Shown piece by piece: positions 45,482 to 57,258 of a DNA stretch of 64,000 bases (the first letter of the stretch is position 1; every line of letters starts with the position of its first letter). This DNA is from Actinoallomurus iriomotensis (GTDB lineage Bacteria > Actinomycetota > Actinomycetes > Streptosporangiales > Streptosporangiaceae), in contig NZ_BSTJ01000009.1 in assembly GCF_030269445.1 (NCBI RefSeq), positions 310,001-374,000 on the forward strand. Direction: 5' to 3'. The translations under genes and the position numbers were made by a program. The notes below the pieces were generated by a model. That model did no database searches. It was not told where the DNA came from and worked only from the letters and a program-made list of their open reading frames with translations.

Positions 45482-47076
45482 GCCGTGCCACGCGGCTCCA
45501 CGAGCTTCGACAGGGACGCGTGGTCGACTTCGCGGAGCTTCCTGCCGGGGCCGGCGGCCTCCCAGCGCACGGACGCGGTGGACCCGTCCACGACGAGCGT
45601 CGCGACGGCGTTGTCGAACCACGGGCCATGGCTCAGCCGCCACGTCATCGGCGCCCTGGGCACGCGGGCGAGCCGGGCGAGGGCGCGGGCGGGCCCGTCG
45701 GTGAGCCGGCCGTACGCCGCGCGCTGGAGCAGCCGGTACTTCAGCGGCAGATGGTTACGCATCGGTGAGCAGACCACCTGGGAGATCGGCGTGGTCGTGC
45801 CGGCGACTCGCGCGAGGTAGGAGTAGTGGACGTCGCCGGAGAGCAGCGTGATGCTCTGCGGCCCGTCCTCCCGCCGCGCGACCTCCAGCAGCGTGTCGGC
45901 GAGCGCGTGGAAGGACGCCTCGAACGCCGCCCAGTGCTCCAGGTCGGCGCCCTGCCGGATCTTCTCGCCGAGCCGGGCGAACCGGCGTCCCCACACGCCG
46001 CCCGCGATCGCCTCGTCGAACGACTCCAGGTGGTGGATCGTGGCCGGCAGCAGGAACGGCAGCGAGGTGGCGACGATGAGGTGGTCGACGTCGCCGCGGC
46101 ACTGCTCCTGCACCCACTCCAGCTCTTCGTCGTCGAGCATCGACCGCCGGCCGTCGCGGAGCACCCGCCCGCAGCGGCTGTCCACCACGACGAGCCGCGT
46201 ACGCCCGTAGTCGTGGGAGTAGCTCCACCGGGTGCCGTCCGCCTGCCGGTCGGCGCGTTCGGCGAACTCGTCGACGATCCGCCCGGCGTCGCCGTCCGCC
46301 GCCAGCACCTCGCGGTAGACCGGGTCCTCGGCCCGCTTGGCCGCCGACATGTTGCCCAGATGCTGGTAGACCCAGTACGCGCCGAGCCCGCCGGTGATCC
46401 GGTCGTGCCACCAGGACTGGGCGCGGATGTCGCGCAACCAGGTCTCGGAGGTGTTCCAGTCGTCCCGGATGTCGTGGTCGTCGAAGACCATCAGGCTGGG
46501 CACGGTGGACAGCAGCCACCGCACCATCGCGTCGTCGGTCCAGGCGAGCCGGTACAGCTCGGTGTACTCCTCGTAGTCGGCGATCTCTATGCCCGGCGCC
46601 TCGCCGGTGTCACGGCGGGCCTCGATGAACTTCCGCATCTCCGGCCCGGTCTCGTCGGCGTACACCTGGTCGCCGACCATCAGCAGCAGGTCGGGCCACT
46701 CGTGCCCGTCCGCCAGCCGCCGCGCGAACGCGCCGAGCACGTCCGGCCCGTGGACCTCCTCCACGCCGGGAGCGACCCGGCACGAGCCGAAGGCGATCCG
46801 CTGGGTCGCGCCGGGCGCGGGAATCCGGATCCGGCTGGGCGGCGAGCCGGGCTCGGGCCAGACGGTCTCGCCGTCGAGCGCGACCTCGTACTCGGTGTCC
46901 GAGCCGGGGGCCAGCCCCTCGATCTGGACGAGCGCGTAGTGGTGCCCGTGGACGGTGAACGTCGAGGCGGTCGTGTCGAGGACGCGCACGTCACACGGCT
47001 GGTCGGTCTCGAGCCAGATCGCGGCCGTGTCCGGTCCGACGTGGCGGAGCAGGGGGCCGACGACGAGTTGGGTCAT
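45469..47076 (-). CDS. PhoD-like alkaline phosphatase
   Basis: The 535-residue protein belongs to the PhoD metallophosphatase family: FGSCRV near 98, LLLMVGDQVYADE, VFDDHDIRDDWN (metal ligands) and LLSGDVHYSYLA with the His motif near 420. An N-terminal Ig-like domain precedes it, as usual for the family. No Tat signal is visible, so it acts in the cytoplasm or leaves by another route, unlike classical secreted PhoD. Substrate unknown (phospho-di- or monoesters). Confidence 0.9.
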   Translation of the reverse strand: MTQLVVGPLLRHVGPDTAAIWLETDQPCDVRVLDTTASTFTVHGHHYALVQIEGLAPGSDTEYEVALDGETVWPEPGSPPSRIRIPAPGATQRIAFGSCRVAPGVEEVHGPDVLGAFARRLADGHEWPDLLLMVGDQVYADETGPEMRKFIEARRDTGEAPGIEIADYEEYTELYRLAWTDDAMVRWLLSTVPSLMVFDDHDIRDDWNTSETWLRDIRAQSWWHDRITGGLGAYWVYQHLGNMSAAKRAEDPVYREVLAADGDAGRIVDEFAERADRQADGTRWSYSHDYGRTRLVVVDSRCGRVLRDGRRSMLDDEELEWVQEQCRGDVDHLIVATSLPFLLPATIHHLESFDEAIAGGVWGRRFARLGEKIRQGADLEHWAAFEASFHALADTLLEVARREDGPQSITLLSGDVHYSYLARVAGTTTPISQVVCSPMRNHLPLKYRLLQRAAYGRLTDGPARALARLARVPRAPMTWRLSHGPWFDNAVATLVVDGSTASVRWEAAGPGRKLREVDHASLSKLVEPRGTAQRN

Positions 47077-47133
47077 GGATGTATGGACTACGCCATAACG
47101 AGGGTGTTAGTCCACTTGGAGGTGGTTGAGCCG

Positions 47134-48351
47134 CTACAGCGACGTGCTCAACGCCGACGATTCGCCGGCGATCATCGCCCTGCACGAGGCCGCCAGCGCC
47201 TGCGCGTCTTCGGTCACCCGCCGGGTCGCGTCGGCGATGCCGTTCATCGCGTCATGCATGCCATGCCATTTGTTGATCTCGACGCCGCCGAACGCCGCGG
47301 CCACCGCCGAGGCGATCGCAGCGCCGATCGGCGAGAACGCGGGCACGAACACCAGCGCACCGATCATGGTGATGTGTATGACGGTCTGTTCCGCCATGAA
47401 CCGCTCCTGTGCCCGCGCGATCTGCCCGCACAGGTCGCTCACCTCCAGCGCCAGATCCCCGAACCGATTGACGGTCTGGACGAACGCCGAGTCGACGTAC
47501 CGGGCGAACGCGTCGGAGGCGTCACCGATCCAGTACTTACGGTAATGGCGGAGAGCGTCCTCAGCCGCACCGGCCAGGCCGCCCTCGCCCGCAGCGGCCT
47601 GCGCGATCTTGCGCCACCGGTCCTGCTCGACGGCGAACGGATGCGGGGCGACCTCGTTCGGGATCACCAGACTCGCGTCGATGGTCGCGATCGCCAGATC
47701 CGCGCCGAACCCGGCGGCCGTCCGGAGGAGCAACCCGCGCGACGAGCGCAGGGCCTCCACCAGCGGGGAGTACCTCACGGCGTCCCGAATGCCGACAGGG
47801 GCGTCCAAGGCACGGATGGCCTCCAGCACCGGTGCCCCCTGCTTGAGCCGTCCCAGGGACGTGTTCAGCGGGCCGATGTTCCTTCGGAAGCCGAATGCCG
47901 CATTCAAGATCGGTGCGCCCAATGCGGGGTAGTCACGGTCCACGTGACCGCTCGGCTGCGAAGCGTGCGTAATGTCGTCGATGAGGGTCTGAGCGGCCCG
48001 ACCTGCCGTTGAATCGTGGAGCGCCTTTCCGACGTCGAACGTAGCGATCTCTGCCGCGCGTTCGGCATCGCCGTACTTGCCCAGCACGGCCGCCAGCCGC
48101 TCAACGATGTCGTGCCCTACTTCGCCGATTCCCTTGCCGGAGCCCGTGCCGCCGACGGCCTCGGCCAAGCTCGTGCGCGCCGACTCGTAGGCGTGCTGGG
48201 CGTTCCGCGCCACATCCGGCCAGGCACCGGACGGAATGTTCGTGTATTCGGAGATGCCGGAACCCACGTGATCGCACAGGTAGGAGATCTCTTTGACGCT
48301 GTGGGCGAGATCCGTCAGTGCCGTGAGCCGGGCCGCAAATTCGTCCGCCAT
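47134..48351 (-). CDS. WXG100-like two-domain protein
   Basis: This 405-residue, mostly helical protein has an N-terminal helical hairpin of WXG100 type (about 1-75: TDLAHSVKEISYLCDHVG...SGAWPDVARNAQHAYESAR, with a Trp-centred turn), a variable middle and a second helical pair (about 270-400) with hydrophobic segments (ITMIGALVFVPAFSPIGAAIASAVAAAFGG). This looks like a WXG100 superfamily protein of the ESX secretion pathway, or the N-terminal part of a polymorphic toxin without the toxin domain. No secretion ATPase gene is nearby. Function unknown. Confidence 0.7.
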   Translation of the reverse strand: MADEFAARLTALTDLAHSVKEISYLCDHVGSGISEYTNIPSGAWPDVARNAQHAYESARTSLAEAVGGTGSGKGIGEVGHDIVERLAAVLGKYGDAERAAEIATFDVGKALHDSTAGRAAQTLIDDITHASQPSGHVDRDYPALGAPILNAAFGFRRNIGPLNTSLGRLKQGAPVLEAIRALDAPVGIRDAVRYSPLVEALRSSRGLLLRTAAGFGADLAIATIDASLVIPNEVAPHPFAVEQDRWRKIAQAAAGEGGLAGAAEDALRHYRKYWIGDASDAFARYVDSAFVQTVNRFGDLALEVSDLCGQIARAQERFMAEQTVIHITMIGALVFVPAFSPIGAAIASAVAAAFGGVEINKWHGMHDAMNGIADATRRVTEDAQALAASCRAMIAGESSALSTSL

Positions 48352-48422
48352 CGATTCCCATCCATGCTCGTTCGCGCGTCACTAATCCAACACGGTGCTC
48401 ACGACTCCGTCGATGACCGGCG

Positions 48423-48454
48423 CGGTGGGGAGCCTGGATGGTGGCTCCCCACCG
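48423..48454 (-). terminator. Terminator of the heat-shock operon
   Basis: CGGTGGGGAGCC and GGCTCCCCACCG make a 12-bp perfect stem with an 8-base loop, 14 bp beyond the clpB stop on the minus strand. Confidence 0.85.
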
Positions 48455-48467
48455 TCGCGAAGCCGCG

Positions 48468-51065
48468 TCAGGCGGCCTGTACCGCCGGTTTGACGGTCAG
48501 GCGGTCGGCGGTCGGGTCGGCGTCGACGACGACCTCGTCGCCGTCGCGGATCTCGCCCGACAGCAGCTCGCGGGCGAGCTGGTCGCCGATGGCGCTCTGC
48601 ACGAGCCGGCGGAGCGGCCTCGCGCCGTACGCCGGGTCGTAGCCGGTCAGCGCCAGCCAGTCGCGGGCCGCGTCGGTCACGGTCAGCGTCAGGCGGCGGT
48701 CCGCCAGGCGTGCCGCGAGCCGGTCCACCTGGAGATCGACGATCTTCGTGAGCTCCTCGGTGGACAGCGCGTCGAAGACGATCACATCGTCGAGGCGGTT
48801 GAGGAACTCCGGCTTGAAGTTCGCCCGCACCGCGTTCATCACGGCCTCGCGTCGGGCCTTGTCGTCGAGGGACGGGTCGACCAGGAACTGCGAGCCGAGG
48901 TTCGACGTCATGATCAGGATCGTGTTGCGGAAGTCGACCGTACGGCCTTGGCCGTCGGTCAGCCGTCCGTCGTCCAGCACCTGGAGCAGCACGTCGAAGA
49001 CCTCGGGGTGGGCCTTCTCGACCTCGTCCAGCAGCACGACGCAGTACGGCCGGCGGCGGACCGCCTCGGTCAGCTGGCCGCCCTCCTCGTACCCGACGTA
49101 GCCGGGAGGCGCGCCGACGAGCCGTGCGACGGAGTGCTTCTCGCCGTACTCGCTCATGTCGATGCGCACCATGGCCCGCTCGTCGTCGAACAGGAAGTCC
49201 GCCAGGGCCTTGGCCAGCTCGGTCTTGCCGACACCGGTCGGGCCTAGGAACAGGAACGAGCCCGTGGGCCGGTCGGGGTCGGCTACGCCCGCGCGCGCCC
49301 GGCGTACGGCGTCGGAGACGGCTCTGACGGCGCTCGACTGACCGATCAGGCGGCGGCCGAGCTCCTCTTCCATGCGCAGCAGCTTGGCCGTCTCGCCCTC
49401 CAGCAGACGCCCGGCCGGGATGCCGGTCCAGGCGCCGACCACCTCGGCCACGTCGTCGGCGGTGACCTCCCGCTTGACCATGGCGTTGGGGTTGTTGGCG
49501 GCCTCCGCCGCGGTCTCGAGCTCCTCCTGGAGCCGCTTGATCTCGACCGCGATGTCGCTGGGAGCCTTCCAGTCGCCGTCGAGCTGAGCCTGGCGGAAGG
49601 CCTGCTCGCGCCGGCTCTCGGCCTCGTCGATGCGCTTCTTCAGCTCACCGACCTTGTTGAGGCCCTCCTGCTCCTCGTGCCAGCGGGCGTTCAGGTCGTT
49701 GAGCTGTTCCTTGCGGTCGGCGAGCTCGGCCTTGAGCCGTTCGAGCCGCTGCTGGGAGGCCTCGTCGGACTCCTTGCTGAGCTGGTGCTGCTCCATCTCC
49801 AGCCGGTCGACGACGCGTTGCAGCTCGTCGACTTCGACCGGCCGCGAGTTGATCTCCATGCGCAGCCGGGACGCGGCCTCGTCGATCAGGTCGATGGCCT
49901 TGTCCGGCAGGAACCGGGCGGTGATGTACCGGTCGGAGAGCGACGCCGCGGCGACGAGCGCCGCGTCGGTGATCACCACCTCGTGGTGCGCCTCGTACCG
50001 GCCCTTGAGCCCGCGCAGGATCCCGACGGTGTCCGCGACCGTCGGCTCGCCGACGAAGATCTGCTGGAAGCGGCGCTCCAGCGCCGGGTCCTTCTCGATC
50101 CGCTCGCGGTATTCGTCCAGCGTGGTCGCGCCGATCATGCGGAGCTCGCCGCGGGCCAGCATGGGCTTGAGCATGTTGCCGGCGTCCATGGACCCCTCGG
50201 CCGCGCCCGCGCCGACGACGGTGTGCAGCTCGTCGATGAAGGTGATGATCTGGCCGTCGCTCTGCTTGATCTCGTTCAGGACCGCCTTGAGGCGCTCCTC
50301 GAACTCGCCGCGGAACTTCGCGCCGGCGACCATCGCGCCGAGGTCGAGCGCGACGAGCCGCTTGTTCTCCAGCGTCTTCGGCACGTCGCCGTCGATGATG
50401 CGTTGGGCGAGGCCCTCGACCACCGCGGTCTTGCCCACGCCCGGCTCGCCGATCAGCACCGGGTTGTTCTTCGTGCGCCGCGACAGTACCTGCACGACGC
50501 GGCGGATCTCGTTGTCGCGGCCGATGACCGGGTCGAGTTTGCCCGCCTCGGCCTGCTCGGTCAGGTCGACGCCGTACTTCTCCAGCGCCTGATAGGTGTC
50601 TTCGGGGTTCTCGCTGGTCACGCGCGCGTTTCCGCGGACCCGGGGGAACGCCTCCACCAGGGCGTCGGGGGTCGCACCGGCCTCACGCAGCAGCTTCGCC
50701 ACCGGCCCGCCGTCGGCCGCCAGGCCCACGAGCAGGTGTTCGGTCGAGATGTACTCGTCCTCGAGCTGCTGGGCGCGGTTCGCCGCGGTGTTCAGCACCA
50801 CCAGCAGCGCCCGCGAGGTCTCCGGCGCGCCGACCGTGCTGCCCGCGGCCTTCGGCAGCGCGGCGATCTGCTCCTCGGCCCGGCGGCGCAGCGCCTGCGG
50901 ATCGGCGCCGACCTCCTTCAGCAGCCGGTTCACCGTGCCCTCGCCCTGCGACAGCAGCGCGACGAGCAGATGGGCGGGCTCGACCTGGGGGTGCCCCTCG
51001 GTCGCAGCCCGGCGCAGGGCGGCGGAGAGCGCCTCCTGACTCTTCTCGGTCCGTTTGTAGTCCAC
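48468..51065 (-). CDS. clpB: ATP-dependent disaggregase ClpB
   Basis: ClpB rescues aggregated proteins together with DnaK. The 865-residue protein has the Clp N-domain (1-145), D1 with Walker [14 protein letters not shown] (about 208), a middle coiled coil (about 405-525) and D2 with [14 protein letters not shown] (about 615), plus the pore loop [12 protein letters not shown] at 51065 immediately follows the hspR stop, so it is the last gene of the dnaK operon. Like other actinobacterial clpB it is probably repressed by HspR. The order dnaK-grpE-dnaJ-hspR-clpB is typical. Confidence 0.97.
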   Translation of the reverse strand: MDYKRTEKSQEALSAALRRAATEGHPQVEPAHLLVALLSQGEGTVNRLLKEVGADPQALRRRAEEQIAALPKAAGSTVGAPETSRALLVVLNTAANRAQQLEDEYISTEHLLVGLAADGGPVAKLLREAGATPDALVEAFPRVRGNARVTSENPEDTYQALEKYGVDLTEQAEAGKLDPVIGRDNEIRRVVQVLSRRTKNNPVLIGEPGVGKTAVVEGLAQRIIDGDVPKTLENKRLVALDLGAMVAGAKFRGEFEERLKAVLNEIKQSDGQIITFIDELHTVVGAGAAEGSMDAGNMLKPMLARGELRMIGATTLDEYRERIEKDPALERRFQQIFVGEPTVADTVGILRGLKGRYEAHHEVVITDAALVAAASLSDRYITARFLPDKAIDLIDEAASRLRMEINSRPVEVDELQRVVDRLEMEQHQLSKESDEASQQRLERLKAELADRKEQLNDLNARWHEEQEGLNKVGELKKRIDEAESRREQAFRQAQLDGDWKAPSDIAVEIKRLQEELETAAEAANNPNAMVKREVTADDVAEVVGAWTGIPAGRLLEGETAKLLRMEEELGRRLIGQSSAVRAVSDAVRRARAGVADPDRPTGSFLFLGPTGVGKTELAKALADFLFDDERAMVRIDMSEYGEKHSVARLVGAPPGYVGYEEGGQLTEAVRRRPYCVVLLDEVEKAHPEVFDVLLQVLDDGRLTDGQGRTVDFRNTILIMTSNLGSQFLVDPSLDDKARREAVMNAVRANFKPEFLNRLDDVIVFDALSTEELTKIVDLQVDRLAARLADRRLTLTVTDAARDWLALTGYDPAYGARPLRRLVQSAIGDQLARELLSGEIRDGDEVVVDADPTADRLTVKPAVQAA

Positions 51066-51506
51066 TTATTCCTCCCCGCGTGAGCGCCACACGACCACAC
51101 TCGTCTGACGGATCGGCACCAGCTCGGCGCCGGCCGTCGACTCGGGGGTGTTCTTCAGCCGGGCGAGCCGGGCGGCCACCGCACGGGTGGACTCCAGCTC
51201 GTTGCCCAGCTCCTCGACCAGCCCCCTGAGGCGTGCGACCTCGGCCCGCAGGGCCTCGGACTCACGCTGCAGGTCGAGGATGTGCCTGATGCCGGCCAGG
51301 TTGATGCCCTCGTCCTGGGACAGCCGCTGGATCTCCCGCAGCAACACGATGTCGCGCATGGAGTAGCGGCGGCCGCGGCCGGACGTACGGCCCGGCGAGA
51401 CCAGGCCCATCCGGTCGTACGTGCGGAGCGTCTGCGGGTGCATGCCGGACAGCTCCGCGGCGACGGAGATCACGTAGACCGGGCTGTCGTCGCCGAAAGG
51501 GTCCAT
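51066..51506 (-). CDS. hspR: Heat-shock repressor HspR (MerR family)
   Basis: HspR is the MerR-type repressor of the dnaK operon that binds HAIR sites with DnaK as co-repressor. This protein begins with VYVISVAAELSGMHPQTLRTYDRMGLVSPGRTSGRGRRYSMRDI and continues with LSQDEGINLAGIRHILDL, matching HspR of Streptomyces; a coiled coil ends it. The ATG at 51506 with GAGGAG eight bases upstream is preferred; a GTG at 51515 overlapping the dnaJ stop is the alternative. A HAIR element lies upstream of dnaK. Confidence 0.96.
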   Translation of the reverse strand: MDPFGDDSPVYVISVAAELSGMHPQTLRTYDRMGLVSPGRTSGRGRRYSMRDIVLLREIQRLSQDEGINLAGIRHILDLQRESEALRAEVARLRGLVEELGNELESTRAVAARLARLKNTPESTAGAELVPIRQTSVVVWRSRGEE

Positions 51507-51511
51507 GATGT

Positions 51512-52669
51512 TCACTCCTCACGCGCCATCCGGATCAGCTCGCTCCGCACACCGTCACCGCCGAGGCTGCCGGACATCTTCTCCAGCGCCTCGCGGGTGG
51601 TGTCGTCGACCTCGCTGGGCACCTGAACGTCGACGGTGACGAGCAGGTCGCCCCGGGTGCCGTCGCGCCGTGGGGCGCCCTGGCCGCGGACCCGCAGCAC
51701 CCGCCCGTTGGGCGTGCCCGGCGGGATCCGTACGGTCTTGGGCTGGCCGCGGTGGATCGGCACCTTGATCTCGGCGCCGAGCGCGGCCTCCGGGAAGGTG
51801 ACCGGCACCTTCAGCGTGAGGTTGTCGCCCGAGCGGCCGAAGACCTTGTGCGGCTTGACGTGCACGACGACGTACAGGTCGCCGTTCGGTCCCCGGTTCT
51901 CTCCCGGCGCGCCCTTGCCCTTGATCCGGATGCGCTGCCCGTCGTTCACTCCCGCGGGGATGCGCGCCTGGATCGTGTGGGTGCTCTGCGCCCGGCCGCT
52001 GCCGTAGCACGTGGTGCACGGGTCGTCGACGACCAGGCCACGGCCGTGGCACTCGCGGCAGGGCTCGGAGAAGGCGAACCCGCCGGCGTTGCGGCTCTCC
52101 TGCCCGGTGCCCTCGCAGCGGGGGCACACCCGGGGGACCGTGCCGGCCTTGGCGCCGGTCCCCCGGCAGGTCGGGCAGGCCGCCTCGCTCGTCAGCCGGA
52201 GCGGGACGGTACGGCCGTCGAGCGCCTCGCCGAACGTCATGGTGATCTCCGACTCGACGTCGGAGCCACGACGCGGCCGCTGACCCGCCTGGCGGCGACC
52301 GAACAACCCGCCGAACAGGTCGCCGATGCGTTCGCCCGTCCCGCTCGTGGTCTGACCCGTGCCCGTGTTCCCGAACAGGTCGCCGAGATCGAAGCCGAAC
52401 CCCCCCTGGGCGCCTCCACGGGGCCGCGCACCGCCGAACAGGCTGCGCGCCTCGTCGTACTCCTTGCGCCGTTTCTCGTCCGACAGCACGTCGTACGCCT
52501 CGGAGATGTCCTTGAACTTCTCCTCGGACTCCGGGTCGCCCTTGTTGGCGTCCGGGTGGTACTGGCGAGCGAGCTTGCGGTAGGACTTCTTGATCTCGTC
52601 CTGGGTGGCGGTCTTCGTAACACCGAGGACCTTGTAGTAGTCCTTCTCCAAATAGTCCTTGGTGCTCAC
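51512..52669 (-). CDS. dnaJ: Chaperone DnaJ
   Basis: DnaJ delivers substrates to DnaK and stimulates its ATPase. The 385-residue protein has a J domain with the HPD motif (YHPDAN), a Gly/Phe-rich linker, and four zinc-binding repeats ([32 protein letters not shown]), then two C-terminal beta domains. It follows grpE by 35 bp and is coupled to hspR. This is the canonical type-I DnaJ of the operon. Confidence 0.97.
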   Translation of the reverse strand: MSTKDYLEKDYYKVLGVTKTATQDEIKKSYRKLARQYHPDANKGDPESEEKFKDISEAYDVLSDEKRRKEYDEARSLFGGARPRGGAQGGFGFDLGDLFGNTGTGQTTSGTGERIGDLFGGLFGRRQAGQRPRRGSDVESEITMTFGEALDGRTVPLRLTSEAACPTCRGTGAKAGTVPRVCPRCEGTGQESRNAGGFAFSEPCRECHGRGLVVDDPCTTCYGSGRAQSTHTIQARIPAGVNDGQRIRIKGKGAPGENRGPNGDLYVVVHVKPHKVFGRSGDNLTLKVPVTFPEAALGAEIKVPIHRGQPKTVRIPPGTPNGRVLRVRGQGAPRRDGTRGDLLVTVDVQVPSEVDDTTREALEKMSGSLGGDGVRSELIRMAREE

Positions 52670-52704
52670 CGGCGCCCCTTACCTCGTTTCGTTGTGCTCG
52701 TTCG

Positions 52705-53382
52705 TCAGTCCTCGTCGGCCGTGTCGGCCTTGGGCGGCGTCTCGGCCTCGGAGTCCTCGGCCTCGGCCGTCTCCGGCTCGACCGGCTCCTCGGGCTCCGC
52801 CTCACCGCCCGGCTCGGCCACGGCGACGCGGGCCGGCCGGAGGATCCGCTCACCGATGCCGTAGCCCGGCTGCAGGATCTGCACGGCCGTCGGCTCGGTG
52901 ACGTCGGCGGAGTAGGAGTGCATCAGCGCTTCGTGGATGTTCGGGTCGAACGGCTCGCCCGGAGCGCCGAAGGACTGCAGACCCAGCTTGCCGACGATGC
53001 CCTCGAGCCCCTCGGCGACCTGCTTGAACCCGCCGTTCAGCTCGTCGTGTTCGCGGGCCCGCCCGATGTCGTCGAGCACCGGCAGCAGCTCGGTCAGGAC
53101 GTTCGCCAGGGCCTGCTCGCGCACCATGACCCGGTCGCGCTCGACCCGTTTGCGGTAGTTGGAGTACTCCGCCTGAAGCCGCTGCAGGTCGAGCGTGCGC
53201 TCGGTCAGCTGCTTCTTGAGGTCCGCGGTCTCTTCGTCGGCCGCGGTCTCGGGAGCGCCCGGGGAGGACCCGGGAGCCGGCTCAGCCGACTCCCGGACCT
53301 TGCCCGTCTTGGGGTCGATGCGCCGCTTGTCGCGGATCACCGGTCCCTCGCGCTCCTCGGCGTCGTCACGACGCTCCGTCAC
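52705..53382 (-). CDS. grpE: Nucleotide exchange factor GrpE
   Basis: GrpE releases ADP from DnaK. The 225-residue protein has an acidic, Lys/Arg- and Pro/Ser-rich N-terminus, a coiled coil (about 45-95: LTERTLDLQRLQAEYSNYRKRV) and the C-terminal beta domain with PFDPNIHEALMH. The acidic C-terminal tail (EPEEPVEPETAEAEDSEAE) is long. Its order in the operon is after dnaK (117 bp) and before dnaJ (35 bp). Confidence 0.97.
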   Translation of the reverse strand: MTERRDDAEEREGPVIRDKRRIDPKTGKVRESAEPAPGSSPGAPETAADEETADLKKQLTERTLDLQRLQAEYSNYRKRVERDRVMVREQALANVLTELLPVLDDIGRAREHDELNGGFKQVAEGLEGIVGKLGLQSFGAPGEPFDPNIHEALMHSYSADVTEPTAVQILQPGYGIGERILRPARVAVAEPGGEAEPEEPVEPETAEAEDSEAETPPKADTADED

Positions 53383-53499
53383 GCTTCCTCCTCGCCTCGC
53401 GGCTCGTCAGCGCGTGACGAACCGTGCTGTGCTCTTTGGTCCGCTCCGCTCACCAGTCCTCCTTCGCGAAAAGGACCAGGGCGGAAAGGGGGGTGCGGC

Positions 53500-55362
<1,863 letters not shown>

Positions 55363-55418
55363 GAGTTGGTTCCTCCGACCGTGCTCTCTTGTCCATGAAG
55401 CTGAGTTCAGCAGACGCA

Positions 55419-55447
55419 AGGTTGCCCGAGCCATCCCGGCTTGTCAA
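55419..55447 (-). promoter_or_regulatory. Likely dnaK promoter
   Basis: On the minus strand TTGACA (55442-55447) and CAACCT (55419-55424) are separated by exactly 17 bp, about 57 bp upstream of the dnaK ATG. Confidence 0.6.
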
Positions 55448-55451
55448 ATGA

Positions 55452-55472
55452 CTTGAGTCTGGCACGCTCAAC
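55452..55472. promoter_or_regulatory. HAIR operator bound by HspR
   Basis: CTTGAGT-N7-GCTCAAC matches the HspR inverted repeat CTTGAGT-N7-ACTCAAG at 12 of 14 positions and lies 5 bp upstream of the -35 of the dnaK promoter. Confidence 0.88.
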
Positions 55473-55541
55473 TTTGCTGATTGGTTCAACGAGGGAGCAT
55501 GCCGCGATGTTCCCGTGTGAGGACGGAAGTTCCTGTGGGGC

Positions 55542-56237
55542 TCAGCGGCGGGAGATGTAGTGCATGCCGGCGCCGATCTGCAGGGCCTTGGCCAGCACCC
55601 TCGCGGGCAGCGTGTGGACGCCGCCGGTGGGCCGCCAGGGGTCGAAGACGGTGATCGTGCCGGCGGTCTGGTCGTAGCCGTACGCGAGGATCGCGTGCCC
55701 GATCCACTGGCCTCTGAGCCGGCCCTGGTTCCAGGGCAGCTTCTCCATCCACACCTGCATGATCGGCGCCCGGCGCAGGGTGCCGACGTCGTAGGAGACC
55801 CGCTGCATGAGGATCTGGGGACGGCCGACGACGTCGGCGACGATCCGGTCGTCGTACCGGCGCGGGTGCAGGTAGCCGTCCATGACCTCGGCGGCGTTGT
55901 CGCCGCCGGTGCCGCGGATCGTGGTCTTCATCTTCCGGGCGAGCGTGTCCTGGCTGACCTTGATCCCGAACGTGGACAGGCTCATCGCCGTGGACGCGGG
56001 GACGCAGTAGTAGTTCGTGGTCTGGAACTGCGCGTGGAGAGCCAACCGGTACGCCCGCGGCATCGCCCGGAGAGCCGCCGTGGCCGGCGTGGCCCTTGAT
56101 ACCCAGGCGACCGGTGTGACCGATGTGACGGCACTCGGAGTCGCCGTGGTCGCGTGGGCCGGCGGGGCGGAAGTCCCCACCAGCAGGGCGGCGACGGCGA
56201 GACCCACCGCCGGTCGCAGGCCGGGTGCGTTCTTCAC
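55542..56237 (-). CDS. Secreted C39-like cysteine peptidase family protein
   Basis: The 231-residue protein has a signal peptide (about 1-30, ending PAHA) and a papain-like fold of the peptidase C39 family: TTNYYCVPASTAMSLSTFGI holds the Cys nucleophile, GHAILAYGYDQTAGTITVFDPW the His and Asp. GTG at 56237 follows GGGGGACGCAA. It is probably exported by Sec and cleaves extracellular peptides. It is separated from dnaK by 179 bp, in which the dnaK promoter lies. The 386 bp upstream of its start (to 56623) show AT-rich promoter-like DNA near 56320-56350 but no gene. Confidence 0.83.
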   Translation of the reverse strand: MKNAPGLRPAVGLAVAALLVGTSAPPAHATTATPSAVTSVTPVAWVSRATPATAALRAMPRAYRLALHAQFQTTNYYCVPASTAMSLSTFGIKVSQDTLARKMKTTIRGTGGDNAAEVMDGYLHPRRYDDRIVADVVGRPQILMQRVSYDVGTLRRAPIMQVWMEKLPWNQGRLRGQWIGHAILAYGYDQTAGTITVFDPWRPTGGVHTLPARVLAKALQIGAGMHYISRR

Positions 56238-56623
56238 TTGCGTCCCCCAGACATCACGTGGCCCGGTCGGGGCCGTGTCGGCGGTACCTGCAAGACGGTC
56301 CAAGCGAATGCTGCTATATGCGCATGTAACGCGTTGTAGAACTCTATTTACTCATATGGGCGTGGATGGGTGCTTGGCTGGAGTGCCGGTCGCCGTACGG
56401 CGCCGTCGGCGCGGGGCGATGAAGGTGGTCTCAGGCCGACGTGCCACAGAGCGACCGCGCCAGAAGGCGGGCCGGTGCCCTCGGGGGCAGGGCGACCCGT
56501 GCCACGCGCGACGCCGTGGGTGATCGGAGGCGAGCGCACCTCACCGAGATGCGCGCACGTGATGAGGAGGGGCGACCGGAGCAGGCCGCTCTGTGCGGGG
56601 ACGACGCCGGCCCCCGGGCGGGG

Positions 56624-57244
56624 TCACATGCTGATCGGTACGGGAAGATCCTTGGCCACCTCGTCGACGCGCTCCTGGATGCCGCCGTCGTCGGTGACCG
56701 TGATCGTCCGGCGTTGCAAGGTCGAGCCGCGCAGGACATAGAGAGTGACGAGATGGCCGCCTTGCCGGGGCTCGGCGCCGGGCGGTGCGATGACGCCTCG
56801 CAACCGGTGGACCAGCGCACCGATCTGCTCCGGCGGAGGAGCGAGCGGGCCGGACGCCCACTGGATGTCGTCGACGCTCCTCAGGACGCCGCTGAACACG
56901 TTCATCGCGCGAGTGGTCTCAACGAACCAGTGCGCGACCGCGACCGCATCGGTCGGCGAGGCGACACGGAGTCCGGCGGCACGCATCATCTCAGTGAACG
57001 CATCCGGTGACTCCGTGAGGTAGAAGACCTTCCCACCGACGACTCCGACGTAGAAGCTCGCACCGGGATGCGGGAAGGAATCGAAACGAACCACTTCCGC
57101 GCCACCGGGAAGGACGCTGGACGGGCGCATGATCGCCGAAGCCGGGTTAGTTACCAAGAATGCCTTGTCGGGGCGATCTTCCGCTGCCAGTGCATTGCTT
57201 ATAAGCTCGCGGGTTTCCCGGTCTCCAGTGATCATCGGATCCAT
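56624..57244 (-). CDS. Protein partner of the HExxH gene, possible immunity protein
   Basis: This 206-residue protein has no signal peptide and starts ITGDRETRELISNAL. A middle part DSFPHPGASFYVGVVGGKVFYLTESPDAF and TTRAMNVFSGVLRSVDDIQW and a beta-rich end resemble the small single-domain proteins that follow polymorphic toxins. It lies 14 bp after the HExxH gene on the same strand, so it is likely an immunity protein. No family is recognised. The surrounding DNA is less GC-rich than the neighbours. Confidence 0.6.
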   Translation of the reverse strand: MDPMITGDRETRELISNALAAEDRPDKAFLVTNPASAIMRPSSVLPGGAEVVRFDSFPHPGASFYVGVVGGKVFYLTESPDAFTEMMRAAGLRVASPTDAVAVAHWFVETTRAMNVFSGVLRSVDDIQWASGPLAPPPEQIGALVHRLRGVIAPPGAEPRQGGHLVTLYVLRGSTLQRRTITVTDDGGIQERVDEVAKDLPVPISM

Positions 57245-57258
57245 TCTTAATGGTGCGG

